Shown here: piece by piece, positions 1 to 8,598 of the stretch
How the letters are laid out: every line of letters starts with the position of its first letter
Position numbering within the stretch: position 1 is the stretch's first letter
Source of the DNA: Bryobacterales bacterium
GTDB lineage: Bacteria; Acidobacteriota; Terriglobia; Bryobacterales; Bryobacteraceae
Assembly: GCA_020846745.1 (NCBI GenBank)
Contig: JADLDI010000013.1
Span: 1 to 64,000, forward strand
DNA length: 64,000 bases
Direction: 5' to 3'
Translations under genes and position numbers: made by a program
The notes under the pieces: generated by a model
The model's database searches: none
Told to the model about the DNA's origin: nothing
The model's input: the letters and a program-made list of their open reading frames with translations, nothing else

Positions 1-129
1 CGCGACGACGCTGCCAACCTCGATATCTCCGTCAACTTCCTCATCAGCCAGTACGCCAAAATCGGCTACCAGACCGCCCTGCAAGAATCCGTGCGGAACG
101 AACCCAATTACGATTGCGTTAAACGTTAA
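1..129 (+). CDS. C-terminal end of an unidentified protein (partial)
   Basis: The first reading frame is open from base 1 and stops with TAA at 127-129, giving 42 codons that end in NYDCVKR. The gene starts outside the window. The fragment has ordinary mixed composition (FLISQYAKIGYQTALQE) that looks like a helical C-terminus, but no family can be named from this length. The real-gene call rests only on the open frame and sensible residue mix. Confidence 0.45.
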   Translation, partial: RDDAANLDISVNFLISQYAKIGYQTALQESVRNEPNYDCVKR

Positions 130-696
130 TCAAGATTGCGCTTCGGGCGGTTGGATGCGCCGGCCGGGTCGCTGACGCTCCCGTTTCCGTTTCGGGCGGC
201 AGCGGTTGGAAGCGATGGTGGAGGTAGGCGTGCGCGTTTGGAGTCAAACGGATCGCGGCTCGGCGACGTGGATCGTGCTTGTTTGCAATCGTTTGCCGGA
301 GTCGGAAGGCGGCGCAAAATCGCGGGGAGTTGTTCCGACGAAAGAGTCACAGAATAGCCCTCCCGCCGGTGCGAACCGGATTGAGCAGGATGTGACTCGG
401 GTGGTGCGCGGCGGTATGGTGCAAGAGGACATCGGTCGCAGTTAAGGCCCTTACTTCATTCGTGCGAATGCCGCATAGTCAGCATGGCTCCAGGAAGGCG
501 ATTGAACATTGGCGAGGCCTTTTTAGCAATCGACGAAAGTCATTGGATGGGTTGCCGAACATCCGGCCTCATGTCGGAGGGTTGGATCTGGCGAGCGCGC
601 GTCATTGGATATGTACGCCAACAGGAGATGGCGCGGCGCGGGAGGAGTAAATGGCGCGCGAGTCAATACGGCGTAGAGCTCGGCGAGAGTGTGTGC
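130..696. other. Gene-free decayed stretch
   Basis: I see no convincing gene here; the open frames present are short and low-complexity. Around 150-345 the sequence resembles the dispersed GC-rich repeat seen again near 21515-21600: CCGTTTCCGTTTC and, further on, TTTGCAAT followed by GTTT and CCGGA. The rest (350-696) holds nothing I recognise, although it may contain the eroded C-terminal end of the transposase remnant that follows on the minus strand. Confidence 0.4.
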
Positions 697-905
697 GGTT
701 GGGCACTATGAGCCCATGGACAGGGTTCGTCATCAGGCAAAACGCCAAGACTGACATCTCGGGGGGCAGCGAGTTGCTGGCGCATCAGGTCGAGGTAAGG
801 CAGACGGTGCGGTCTTCCGGGGTGATGAAAACATTGGCGTGCCGGTTGCCGCGTTGGGTGATGTGGAACGGGAGGCCCGGGTCGGACGAGGCGGGCGTTG
901 CGAGG
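697..905 (-). pseudogene. REP-associated tyrosine transposase (Y1/RAYT) remnant
   Basis: Read on the minus strand, three short frames carry successive hallmarks of the Y1 transposase family. They are PFHITQRGNRHANVF (the HxTxRG segment), then YLDLMRQQLAA, then AFCLMTNPVHGLIVPN. The last corresponds to the family's CLMTNHVH metal-binding motif, here with NHVH changed to NPVH. The pieces lie in different frames, so at least two frameshifts separate them, and no intact start or C-terminus is present. The family normally mobilises or is domesticated at REP palindromes. This copy cannot encode an active enzyme. It lies upstream of another broken gene, which marks the area as a decaying accessory region. 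Confidence 0.7.
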
Positions 906-965
906 CTGTCCGTTCCGGACCTATCGGCTGTCTCGGGCTGGCCCAGCGAATAGAATTGGTAGCAG

Positions 966-1230
966 ATGCCGGAAGTGTCGAGGTTCTTTGGAATTTCAAT
1001 TCGGTTCTACTATAACGACCATGAGCCAGCACACTTTCACGCAGCTTACGGCGAGCACGAGGCATTGATTGAAATCGGCACTCTGGCGATGCTTCGTGGC
1101 GAGTTGCCGCGGCGGGCTTTCTTTGGCGCTGGTGCTGGAATGGGCGTCACTACACCGGGACGAACTGCGACATAACTGGCAACCTGCCCGAGCCGGTGAG
1201 CCCACCGCCGCTATCGCTCCACTAGACTGA
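966..1230 (+). pseudogene. DUF4160 protein, frameshifted
   Basis: The frame from ATG 966 reads like a DUF4160 protein (PEVSRFFGISIRFYYNDHEP, then AHFHAAYGEHEALIEI) up to LPRRAF. The expected continuation (LALVLEWASLHRDELRHNW ... IAPLD) is present one frame over and ends with TGA at 1228-1230. A single extra T in the run near 1119-1123 accounts for the break. DUF4160 genes are commonly paired with a DUF2442 gene, and one begins 13 bases downstream here. The pair is often discussed as toxin-antitoxin-like, but its biochemical role is not established. A sequencing error in the T run would restore an intact gene of about 87 residues. Confidence 0.8.
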
Positions 1231-1243
1231 AAGTGAACGGAAT

Positions 1244-1516
1244 ATGGCAAACGCGTTAGTCCGAATAGCGGCCGCAAAGCCCCTGGAAGGATGCGTAGTG
1301 GAGCTGCAATTAACAACAGGGGAGATAGTGCACCGAGACCTCGAAGGACTGCTCAAGGGTCCAGTGTTCGACCTAATTCGTACCGATGGAGAACAGTTCC
1401 GCCAAGTGCGGGTGGAGGGTGGAACGCTGGTATGGCCGAGCGGCGCCGACTTGTGCCCGGACGTTGTGATCTGGGGTGGATTGCCCCCAGCCGATGCCGG
1501 TTCGTGTGCAGCGTGA
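1244..1516 (+). CDS. DUF2442 domain protein
   Basis: This 90-residue protein matches the DUF2442 pattern: an N-terminal strand-rich part (VVELQLTTGEIVHRDLEGLL), a GPVFDLIRTD segment and the typical end VVIWGGLPP. It starts 13 bases after the stop of the broken DUF4160 gene, as expected for the usual DUF4160-DUF2442 couple. Members are small DNA- or partner-binding candidates sometimes annotated as antitoxin-like; function is unproven. The frame is intact although its partner is frameshifted, so it may now be an orphan. Confidence 0.75.
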   Translation: MANALVRIAAAKPLEGCVVELQLTTGEIVHRDLEGLLKGPVFDLIRTDGEQFRQVRVEGGTLVWPSGADLCPDVVIWGGLPPADAGSCAA

Positions 1517-1818
1517 CAAGAACTGAACCGAATGACGGGTTGGTTCTGATTCGGTTGCCACGATAATCGCTCGCGAAGGCGCAGAGCTCGCAAAGCGGGA
1601 CTCTGTGAGAGCGCGTTCGGAGTGCTGTTGTCGGTGGGTAATGCTTGTGCCCGGTCCGGCACCCTTTGTGGGAGCCGAAAGGAAGTGAATTAGCCACAGA
1701 TGAACGCAGATAGTGGTGAGCAGCGGTTGTAGGTTACGCTCCACCTCACTGGCTAGCCCTGCCTGCAATGCGTGCCGTCAGCCGGGTCGGCTGATAAATT
1801 CGCTGTTGTTGCAAGGGA
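1517..1818. other. Intergenic stretch upstream of cas6
   Basis: About 300 bases without a supported gene. Overlapping minus-strand frames here have poor composition and cover one another, so I do not accept them. The stretch should contain the cas6 promoter, but I see no clear -35/-10 pair. An AAGGG one base before ATG 1819 is the only ribosome-binding candidate. Confidence 0.4.
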
Positions 1819-2781
1819 ATGGCGGGTGTTATGCTGGCGGCGTTGACTTTCGAGTTTCACCGTTTTCGCTTCCAATTTCGATCGGGCGGAAAGCTGTATT
1901 TCGCGCCATATAAATCAGGGAATATCATCCGAGGCGCGTTTGGCAGCATCTTCCGCAAACTGGTCTGTACTCCGGACTGCCATGATGCGAAGTTGTGCGA
2001 AATACGGGGGAGTTGTCCGTTCGCGCGTGTGTTTGAACCGCAGGCGGCGCACGCGGAGGGTCCAAGCGGATTGGCTGACTGGCCGCGGCCGTTTGTGTTC
2101 CGGGCGGCACACCTGGACGGAAGGACGCTAGAGCCAGGAGAGTCTTTCCATTTTGACGTACATTTGTTCGAGATAGCCGATCCAGCGCTCGAGTATTTCG
2201 TGCTGGCGTTTGCGCAACTGGCGCGGGAGGGGTTGGGGCCGGGGAGAGGGCGGGCGGAGTTAGTGGCGGTGGACCAGTTAAGCCTAGGGCACAGGATAGA
2301 GACGCGGGTGTTCGACGGAGGACGTTTCCGAATGGGAGAACTAGCGGCACCGATTGCAGTGGATTTAGGAAAGCCGGATGGGGCGGTTGAGCGGGTGCGG
2401 GTCCGGTTCGTAACGCCGACGGAGTTGAAGGACGGGCGTGAGGTGACGGACCGGCCCGAGTTTCGGGTTTTATTCGGGCGGCTGCGCGACCGGATTAGCA
2501 CGCTGCGCATGCTGTATGGGGCAGGGGTGTTGGAGATTGATTTCCGCGCGATGGGGGAACGAGCGGGGGCGGTGAGGATGGCGCGGTGTGAACTGAAAAG
2601 GATAGAGGCGGAGCGCTATTCGTCGCGGACCGGGCAGCGGCATACCTTGGCCGGGTTCGTGGGGGAAGTTGAGTATGAGGGCGATCTTGGCGAATTTCTG
2701 CCGTACTTGGCGCTGGGGAAGTGGGTGGGTGTTGGTCGGCAGACGGTGTGGGGTAAGGGGGAGATTGCGGTGGTGAAATAG
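1819..2781 (+). CDS. cas6: CRISPR pre-crRNA endoribonuclease Cas6
   Basis: A 320-residue RAMP-superfamily protein. The N-terminal ferredoxin-like fold has FHRFRFQFRSGG and a Cys-rich insert (C51-C78 area, CTPDCHDAKLCEIRGSCPF) typical of the large Cas6 family with a C-terminal Cas6 domain. The C-terminus LALGKWVGVGRQTVWGKGE is the glycine-rich RNA-binding loop of Cas6. It would cut the repeat transcript at the base of the CCCC/GGGG hairpin, leaving the 8-nt ATTGAAAC handle seen in the downstream array. It runs toward cas5 and the two stops are 6 bases apart. A second Met (ATG 1828) is a possible alternative start. It has its own promoter, apart from both the interference operon and cas1-2-4. 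Confidence 0.88.
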   Translation: MAGVMLAALTFEFHRFRFQFRSGGKLYFAPYKSGNIIRGAFGSIFRKLVCTPDCHDAKLCEIRGSCPFARVFEPQAAHAEGPSGLADWPRPFVFRAAHLDGRTLEPGESFHFDVHLFEIADPALEYFVLAFAQLAREGLGPGRGRAELVAVDQLSLGHRIETRVFDGGRFRMGELAAPIAVDLGKPDGAVERVRVRFVTPTELKDGREVTDRPEFRVLFGRLRDRISTLRMLYGAGVLEIDFRAMGERAGAVRMARCELKRIEAERYSSRTGQRHTLAGFVGEVEYEGDLGEFLPYLALGKWVGVGRQTVWGKGEIAVVK

Positions 2782-2787
2782 GCTCGC

Positions 2788-3609
2788 CTATTCAGGTGTC
2801 AATGCCTCAGCCTGGTACTCGTATTCAGTGAATCCCGGCCCAGAGCGAACTCGCCCGAGGGGCACGAGTGTCTGAACAAATTTGCGGTGTTTGTTTCGCT
2901 TTATGGGTGTGTCGCTATAGGAATTGAGCGCATCGAAGTTAGCTTCGGGGCCGAAGTCGTCGAGCCAGGCAAGATGCACGCCAATCGGAATAGCCATACC
3001 GTCGCCGAGGGGCTGTGTAAAGCGGATGGACAACTGATCGGTGCGCTGGGCCTGCAAGAACTGAACGAAACACCCGCGTTTTCCGAGATAGGTAACGGCA
3101 GGCATGGCGCGCGGCAGAAGGTCGGCGACGGTTTGGGTGCAGGTGGTCAGGTTGATGGCAATGCGGAACGGGCCCTTATAGTGGACGAACTCCCGGTAAG
3201 CGACGTTCGAGATGTAAGGCACGCCAGGTTTGCGCGCTTTGGGTTCCTGGCGCACTTTGACGATGGTGTGAGTGACGAGCGCACGGTCAGGGACACCGAT
3301 GCGGAGTTCACAAGCTGCTAGATCGCGGACCAGCTTGTCGGCTTCGGGACCGTTGATGAGCCAACCTGCGCGGAGGCAAGCGTCGACAACAGCCATCTTG
3401 ATGACATAGGGTGTCGGTACCAACAATGTACGGCCGACGGTAGAGGTTGCCTGGCTGGCTTTGAGAGAAAACAGCGCGACGGGGGCGAAATCGAAAACCA
3501 TCCAGCGGCCTGGTCCGGGTATATCGGCGATCGGTTCGGCGGACGAACACTGCTCGCCGGTGAGCAGGACTGGTGCGGCCGCGTCGGCCCGTTTGGAACG
3601 GGGTGGCAC
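2788..3609 (-). CDS. cas5: Cas5-type Cascade subunit
   Basis: A 273-residue protein, last gene of the leftward interference operon, 3 bases after cas7. After a 35-residue proline- and Ala-rich lead it shows the Cas5 N-terminal pattern: a beta strand (FDFAPVALFSLK), then a VGRTLLVPTPYVIKMAVVDA segment. The latter corresponds to the usual 'PTPSAI-G-L' region of Cas5. In type I complexes Cas5 caps the 5' handle of the crRNA and contacts the large subunit. Subtype cannot be read from the sequence. The assignment relies on operon position and this motif more than on overall similarity. Confidence 0.72.
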   Translation of the reverse strand: MPPRSKRADAAAPVLLTGEQCSSAEPIADIPGPGRWMVFDFAPVALFSLKASQATSTVGRTLLVPTPYVIKMAVVDACLRAGWLINGPEADKLVRDLAACELRIGVPDRALVTHTIVKVRQEPKARKPGVPYISNVAYREFVHYKGPFRIAINLTTCTQTVADLLPRAMPAVTYLGKRGCFVQFLQAQRTDQLSIRFTQPLGDGMAIPIGVHLAWLDDFGPEANFDALNSYSDTPIKRNKHRKFVQTLVPLGRVRSGPGFTEYEYQAEALTPE

Positions 3610-3612
3610 TCG

Positions 3613-4554
3613 TCAAACCTCCTCGGAGCATCTATGCAGAACGTCGGCGGCACCGGCTAGATCGCTGAATCGGTAGGTAGCTACCGCCTTGTCATGCATC
3701 TTATTGAAAGTGGCGGCCAATTTCTCCACCTGGTCGGCGTAGCCTTCAGTAAGCGGGCTGAGGGTGGGCGCGGGGAGGTATGAGGATGACGTGGCTACAA
3801 TACCCTCACAGCCAAGGATGTGAGGGTTCTGCGTATTGCGCTGGGCGCCTGCGGGTCGGACAAGGGTGGCGAGCAGCGCGTGGATAGCGGCCCGAGTGCG
3901 GTTTCTGCGCGAAGCATCGGAGATGACAGAAGTGCGAGAGAGGTCGTTCAGGCCGATGCGCGCCAATTCCAACTGGCAGATGAAGGCGTAGATGCCGGAA
4001 TTCGCGGGGCGGTGAAAAATGGCTTGTCTGCCGGCAACAGAGTCGCTCTGTCCGGCAGATTTCTCGCGGGTGTCGGGGGAGTATTTAACGTGAAAGTATT
4101 GTTCCGTATGTGTCATTTCCGGGATGCCAACCACCCAGCCGAATTCGGCGCAGCTTTTCCGGGCGACTGATTTGCCGCCTTCGGTGACGAGTGTGCCGGC
4201 AATATCGGTAACGGCACAGCGTTTGAGGATTTCGTCCTGTACGTCAAGTCCGGACTTGATGTCTTTAACCGCGCTGACGAAGGCCGGATCAACGTTAATC
4301 CGGTCAGGGTTGAAGACACGCGCACCTTCCGACAGGGGCTCGCCGAATTGTTCAAGGAGAGGGGTGAGATGTCCAACAAATATGTGCTTGAACATGTCGC
4401 CGGAAACGGCGTTGACGCTGGCATGATTGCCGTCCGGCGTGACCACATGGACCATGCGAGTTTGCTGCTGGTTGCCTTCGGTGCCTTCGCTGTTTAGATT
4501 GTGCAGGTCGAGTGTGATGCGTGCGCACAGAGAGAGGGATTGAATGTTAGACAT
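3613..4554 (-). CDS. cas7: Cas7 backbone subunit (DevR family)
   Basis: This 313-residue protein has features of the Cas7/DevR (Csa2/Cst2-like) family. They include an N-terminal strand with LSLCARITLDLHNLNSEGTEGN, the TRMVHVVTPDG stretch, and NAVSGDMFKHIFVGHL, which fits the family's conserved 'SG-mlkh' segment. Cas7 polymerises along the crRNA spacer as the Cascade backbone. The start lies 5 bases after the cas8-like stop and its stop is 3 bases from the cas5 start, so translation is probably coupled. DevR-family Cas7 occurs in subtypes I-A, I-B and the Myxococcus-type variant, which narrows but does not settle the subtype. Confidence 0.82.
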   Translation of the reverse strand: MSNIQSLSLCARITLDLHNLNSEGTEGNQQQTRMVHVVTPDGNHASVNAVSGDMFKHIFVGHLTPLLEQFGEPLSEGARVFNPDRINVDPAFVSAVKDIKSGLDVQDEILKRCAVTDIAGTLVTEGGKSVARKSCAEFGWVVGIPEMTHTEQYFHVKYSPDTREKSAGQSDSVAGRQAIFHRPANSGIYAFICQLELARIGLNDLSRTSVISDASRRNRTRAAIHALLATLVRPAGAQRNTQNPHILGCEGIVATSSSYLPAPTLSPLTEGYADQVEKLAATFNKMHDKAVATYRFSDLAGAADVLHRCSEEV

Positions 4555-4559
4555 GTAAT

Positions 4560-6239
4560 TTACTCATCAGTTTCTGGAGTTTGTGGCTCTTCGGACGCCG
4601 TGCCGGGACCTGAGGTCTTGCAGGTTGCGGAAGCGCACAGCAGTGAGCCGATTAATGAGGGATTCTGACAGCTGTCGTACAGAGATACAAATTCAGCGAA
4701 ATCGGCTTCGGAAACGCGAGCGATGCCGTTGGTTTTACCTTGCTCCAGTCGTTTGGCGGATTCGGCGTTGTAAGCGGAAATGAAGTCAGCTAGGGTATCG
4801 AGGAACGCCGCGGGGGAGGGCAAGCTGCGTTTGCGACGCAGTTCCGGAAGAATATCGTAGCGAATCTCGCGAAATTCGAGTTTGTTTCGCTTGCGGGTCT
4901 GGGCGGTAACAGTGGCACTTCGGAGCGCCTTGGCGATCGCTTGAAATCCGGGATTCTGAATGATGCCGGAGTAAGGCATTTGTTGGCTCAAGATTTCCTC
5001 CACGAGGTCGAGTGAGAACTGAGGAAAGCGCCAGTCGTCCTGACCGCGCTTGCGAATAAGATAGATACCGTAGGCTTCATGAAATTCAGCAAGCCGGAGC
5101 AGAGTGTCCGGCCCACGGTGTTCCAGATACTTACGGAACAGCAGGAGGAGCTGAATTTCATCAGAAACGGTGTCATCGAGACGCCGAAGGCGTAGTTGGT
5201 ACTCGTCAAGGGCACGGGTCCATCTAGCGACGTCGTCTGCCGCATCGAGCGTGAACCATCCAGGGATGGCCAGGCGGGAGATCCCAGTAACAGCCTTGGC
5301 CTGGCCGAGCGACTTATAGTGCGTGACCATAAGCCCGCTCAACAGATCGGCAGGTTGGCCAAACTCGTCTGGGAAGTCCTCGAAGGAATTCACCAACGCT
5401 CTGGCGACCGCCAGGGCGCCCAGACAGTCTACTTTCGGCGCAGCGCCGTAAAGTGAGTCCTGACGTAACCGGGCCATAGCGGCGAGGAACCGGCGGAAGC
5501 TAATCCGACGCGGCTCAACGGAAAAGAGGCGGACGTCATCGCCGACGATAATGGGGATGGTTCCGCGGAAGTAGCCTCGGAAGCGAAGCCATTCGAGTAC
5601 AGGTTGCGCCCAGGCGTCCTTCGTGGAATCGTTGCGGGAGGTTGAATCCGGCTTCAGCCGAGCGTAGCCTTTGGCCGCTTGTGGGTTAAAGAGTTGAACC
5701 AGCTCGGGTTCAAATCCCATGTCGAAGTCGCTCCTAGCAGCCAAGCTCTGCAGAGCAGAGGCAAGCAGGTCAGACCATTGGTCCGGCTGACTCGAATAGA
5801 CCCAGGTAACCGATTTATTCAGGGGACCATCCCCCTGCAGCACATTCAGGATCATGTAATGTCTGAAGTCCGGGTGAGGCGCTTGGGTAGCAATTTGTTC
5901 CTGTACATCGGCGCCGGCGGTTTTGGCAGCCTTCTGCGCCTCTCGCCAACGATCTGCCTTCTGCTTTTCGATGGGGTAATCGAAGAAGCGGTCGCCGACG
6001 ACGGCGGGAACCTTGGCTTTCTCCTTCTCGTTAGGCGCGAGATACTCATAACCTGGATTCAACCCAATGCGGCGCAACTGAGTTACAGTAACGGGACTAC
6101 CGCTGCTTACTATAAACTCCGATTGGTTATCTGACAAGGTAGCGCGAATATCAGCGGCTTCGAGCAGATCGGCCAAGCCGATCGCGGCCAGCACATCGGC
6201 ATGCGTACCTGTAATCTTTGGAATGGGAAACACGGTCAT
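4560..6239 (-). CDS. Putative Cas8-type large subunit, unassigned family
   Basis: A 559-residue protein between cas3 and cas7 in one operon (4-base ATGA overlap with cas3). I do not recognise a named Cas8 family from sequence. By position and size it should be the Cascade large subunit that recognises the PAM and helps recruit Cas3. The N-terminus (PKITGTHADVLAAIGLADLLEA) resembles the start shared by several Cas8/Csx large subunits. The C-terminal third is helical and charged, followed by a proline-, Thr- and Glu-rich tail. No zinc-finger cysteine set is present. No separate small-subunit gene (cas11) exists in the locus, so an internally initiated C-terminal fragment may fill that role, as known in I-B, I-C and I-D systems; this is inference. 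Confidence 0.68.
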   Translation of the reverse strand: MTVFPIPKITGTHADVLAAIGLADLLEAADIRATLSDNQSEFIVSSGSPVTVTQLRRIGLNPGYEYLAPNEKEKAKVPAVVGDRFFDYPIEKQKADRWREAQKAAKTAGADVQEQIATQAPHPDFRHYMILNVLQGDGPLNKSVTWVYSSQPDQWSDLLASALQSLAARSDFDMGFEPELVQLFNPQAAKGYARLKPDSTSRNDSTKDAWAQPVLEWLRFRGYFRGTIPIIVGDDVRLFSVEPRRISFRRFLAAMARLRQDSLYGAAPKVDCLGALAVARALVNSFEDFPDEFGQPADLLSGLMVTHYKSLGQAKAVTGISRLAIPGWFTLDAADDVARWTRALDEYQLRLRRLDDTVSDEIQLLLLFRKYLEHRGPDTLLRLAEFHEAYGIYLIRKRGQDDWRFPQFSLDLVEEILSQQMPYSGIIQNPGFQAIAKALRSATVTAQTRKRNKLEFREIRYDILPELRRKRSLPSPAAFLDTLADFISAYNAESAKRLEQGKTNGIARVSEADFAEFVSLYDSCQNPSLIGSLLCASATCKTSGPGTASEEPQTPETDE

Positions 6240-8464
6240 TCCGTCTGAAAATCCTCCGTGGCCTTCTGGTCGGCACGCCGCAAGAGGCGGGTAAGTAGAG
6301 CGGCCAGCGGCCAGTAGATTTCAAATTCGTCTAATAGCCGTTCCACTAAGTTACCAAATCTTTGTCGTTTGTTGGGGTCTGGGGGGGCGAATTGATAAGG
6401 TGGCAACAGCGCGTCGATGGGTTGCTGGGCCTGGAACCAACCGCCGTGATGGGCAACGATGGCGGCGAGAATCGGAACTTGCTCATGGAGAGAAACGTCA
6501 GCGGTCCGGAGTAAGGAAGCCGCGAAGAAAGCCGATGCAGCGGAATGGGGAGGTCGCGGTCCAGCCGCGGCTTGAGCGCTACGATCGTGCGGATTTGCAG
6601 GGTCGAAGTCGGTATGCGCAAGCGGGACAGCGTGGACATAGGACGGATCTTTGATTTTCTGGTATTGCTCCGCCCAGCGGTCCCACCTTACTTGCAGTTT
6701 TCCGAGGTCGTGATACTCGGCTGCGAGGGATGCACAGCGTTGAATGGCGGGAAGCCCGATGGCGGAGTCCAGCAGACCACCTGCCGGTATCTCGTTTGAG
6801 ATCAGTTCGGCGGTGCGGGTTATCACGCGATCTGTATGGTCGCACCACGGTTCGCGACGGTAACGGTAGGAGATGTGGCGCTCCGGCCGTGAAGCGGGCG
6901 GACTCTCACGGTCGCCCGCTTCATAGAGAGTAAGGCCTTCCGCTTGCGTGTAGCGGGCGTATGAGGGATGCAGGGCAGCGATGAAACCGATGTTGTTTGA
7001 ATTGGAGAATGGCCGCCAAAACCCAGGGGTATCGGGATCGTAGGTCCAACCCGATTGCAATTTCCGGAGTTGGGTTCGCCAAACGGAGATCACCTCGAGT
7101 TGGCGTGGAAGGATGTTTGCAGGGTTGCGGCTGATGAGAACGCTGACCGTGTCGGAACTCTCCCGAATCAGTTCGCTGACACCGCTGTTGCGGGTACGTT
7201 GAATACCTGTCGCGATAACGTCGCGGCGTTTCGCCATTCCGCCGCGAGAGATGTCGATCAGATGGCGGTCGGATTTGCCATGCACCTGCTCAACCCAAGT
7301 TGCGGCGGTGGCGGGGTCGAGGTCGGCGCCATCTTCGATGGCCGCCCACGTATCGCTGAGTTGTGCTTGCTCGTAAGGCCGACAGGAATCAACGAGGAAA
7401 ACGGTGACCGTTCCGTGTTGATTGTCGAAGCGGGCGCAACGGCCGGCGCGCTGAACCAGAGCATTCATGGGGCAAAGCTCGGTAAGAAGGACGTCGGCTG
7501 AGAGGTCAAGCCCGGCTTCGACCACTTGGGTTGCGATGGCGACGGCGGGCTCGGCGGCACCCTGACCGAAGGCCGTTTGCAGATACTCCCGCTGGCGGTT
7601 CCGGTCGGCGGCGAAAAACCGCGAGTGAAGCAGGATCGCGTCGCACCCAGCGGCGCGGACTTGGCGGTATAGCTCCTGGGCGCGGGCAACGCGATTGACG
7701 ACGGCCAGCACTCGCTGTGAGGGATGGGCGAGGATGTCACTGGCTGCGAGGGGCCGCGCGGCTTTATAAATTGAGCGGCGGATGTTTCGACCATGATAGA
7801 CCGTGCGTAGCTCCGATGAGTCGAGCGTAATTTCAACGGCATTTAACTCAGCTTTGAGGTACTCGCAGAGGGGTGTAGTTGCCGTGGCGGTCATCCAAAC
7901 AGAAAGTGCGGCGCCGCCGAAGGTTTTCAGAGAATGGATTCCGGTCAGGAAGGCCCGGCCAGGGTCCATGAGATGAAACTCATCAAACACGACAAGATTG
8001 CCCGCGACGGCGGCCGCGTTGATGTTGTGTAAGCGAGCGGGAAGGCTATACGGACCGCAAAGGTAACCGGACAGCAGTTGATCATAGGTGCTGACGATGA
8101 TGTCGCCCTGGTCGAGGAAAGGGTCGTCCGGTTGCGAGCCCGTCTGGATAGTAGCGGTTTTGTTCACCTGCCGGGCGTAACTAGCGGCGTCGGCGTGGAT
8201 GCTTTGGCCTAACGATCGCAGTGGGAGAGTGTAGATCAACCGCCGGGCGCCAATCCGAGCCTGATCCAGAAGAAAGGGCACAAGTACCGCGAAGGTCTTG
8301 CCGGCGCCTGTCGGGGCGCGCAGCAGGACGTGGCGCCTGGCGACCAGGGTATCTGCGACGCAGAGTTGATAATCGCGCGGCTTCTTGCCAGTAAGCTCAA
8401 TGAACTGATTGGAATACGTCAAGTCTTTGGCCGCCTCCGGCGTGTCGCGCGAGGAGACACCCAA
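6236..8464 (-). CDS. cas3: Cas3 with helicase first and HD nuclease last
   Basis: A 742-residue protein, first gene of the interference operon. The superfamily 2 helicase core occupies about residues 25-520. It has RDYQ at 30-33, Walker A APTGAGKT at 50-57, DEFH at 161-164, WMTATATTP, a VVEAGLDLSAD segment and QRAGRC. An HD-nuclease domain follows at about 535-742: His543 (CDHTDRV), HD at 585-586 (YHDLGK), His640 (PPHSA), the HH pair near 672-673 (VAHHGGW) and Asp732 (RRADQ). Most Cas3 proteins have the HD domain first; this order is the reverse. The frame opens with TTG at 8464 and lacks a nearby ATG or clear ribosome-binding site, so the exact start is uncertain. Confidence 0.9.
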   Translation of the reverse strand: MGVSSRDTPEAAKDLTYSNQFIELTGKKPRDYQLCVADTLVARRHVLLRAPTGAGKTFAVLVPFLLDQARIGARRLIYTLPLRSLGQSIHADAASYARQVNKTATIQTGSQPDDPFLDQGDIIVSTYDQLLSGYLCGPYSLPARLHNINAAAVAGNLVVFDEFHLMDPGRAFLTGIHSLKTFGGAALSVWMTATATTPLCEYLKAELNAVEITLDSSELRTVYHGRNIRRSIYKAARPLAASDILAHPSQRVLAVVNRVARAQELYRQVRAAGCDAILLHSRFFAADRNRQREYLQTAFGQGAAEPAVAIATQVVEAGLDLSADVLLTELCPMNALVQRAGRCARFDNQHGTVTVFLVDSCRPYEQAQLSDTWAAIEDGADLDPATAATWVEQVHGKSDRHLIDISRGGMAKRRDVIATGIQRTRNSGVSELIRESSDTVSVLISRNPANILPRQLEVISVWRTQLRKLQSGWTYDPDTPGFWRPFSNSNNIGFIAALHPSYARYTQAEGLTLYEAGDRESPPASRPERHISYRYRREPWCDHTDRVITRTAELISNEIPAGGLLDSAIGLPAIQRCASLAAEYHDLGKLQVRWDRWAEQYQKIKDPSYVHAVPLAHTDFDPANPHDRSAQAAAGPRPPHSAASAFFAASLLRTADVSLHEQVPILAAIVAHHGGWFQAQQPIDALLPPYQFAPPDPNKRQRFGNLVERLLDEFEIYWPLAALLTRLLRRADQKATEDFQTE

Positions 8465-8598
8465 ACGGATAAAATAATGATAAATTATTCTGTTTTAACC
8501 GGCAAGGCCAGTGCCGTTGTCCCGTGTACAAGTCGAGTGAATAGTGATGTGGCGCGGAATGCCTGAATAACAGTACGCTATTAGCCAGAGATCGCCCC
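8465..8598. promoter_or_regulatory. Divergent cas3 / cas1 promoter region with inverted repeat
   Basis: This 134-base spacer separates the leftward interference operon from rightward cas1-cas2-cas4. It is markedly AT-rich near 8468-8492 within otherwise GC-rich DNA. It holds a perfect 6-base inverted repeat AATAAT-GATAA-ATTATT at 8473-8489, just upstream of the cas3 start. Such a palindrome could be an operator or contain overlapping -10 elements for both directions. No regulator gene is present in the locus. Confidence 0.45.

Noticed and set aside
966-1516. Calling DUF4160-DUF2442 a working toxin-antitoxin pair
   Set aside because: The DUF4160 frame is broken as given, and the pair's biochemical function is not established.
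1857-2510. 217-residue minus-strand frame opposite cas6
   Set aside because: Arg/Ser/Pro-rich antisense composition; cas6 on the plus strand has clear motifs.
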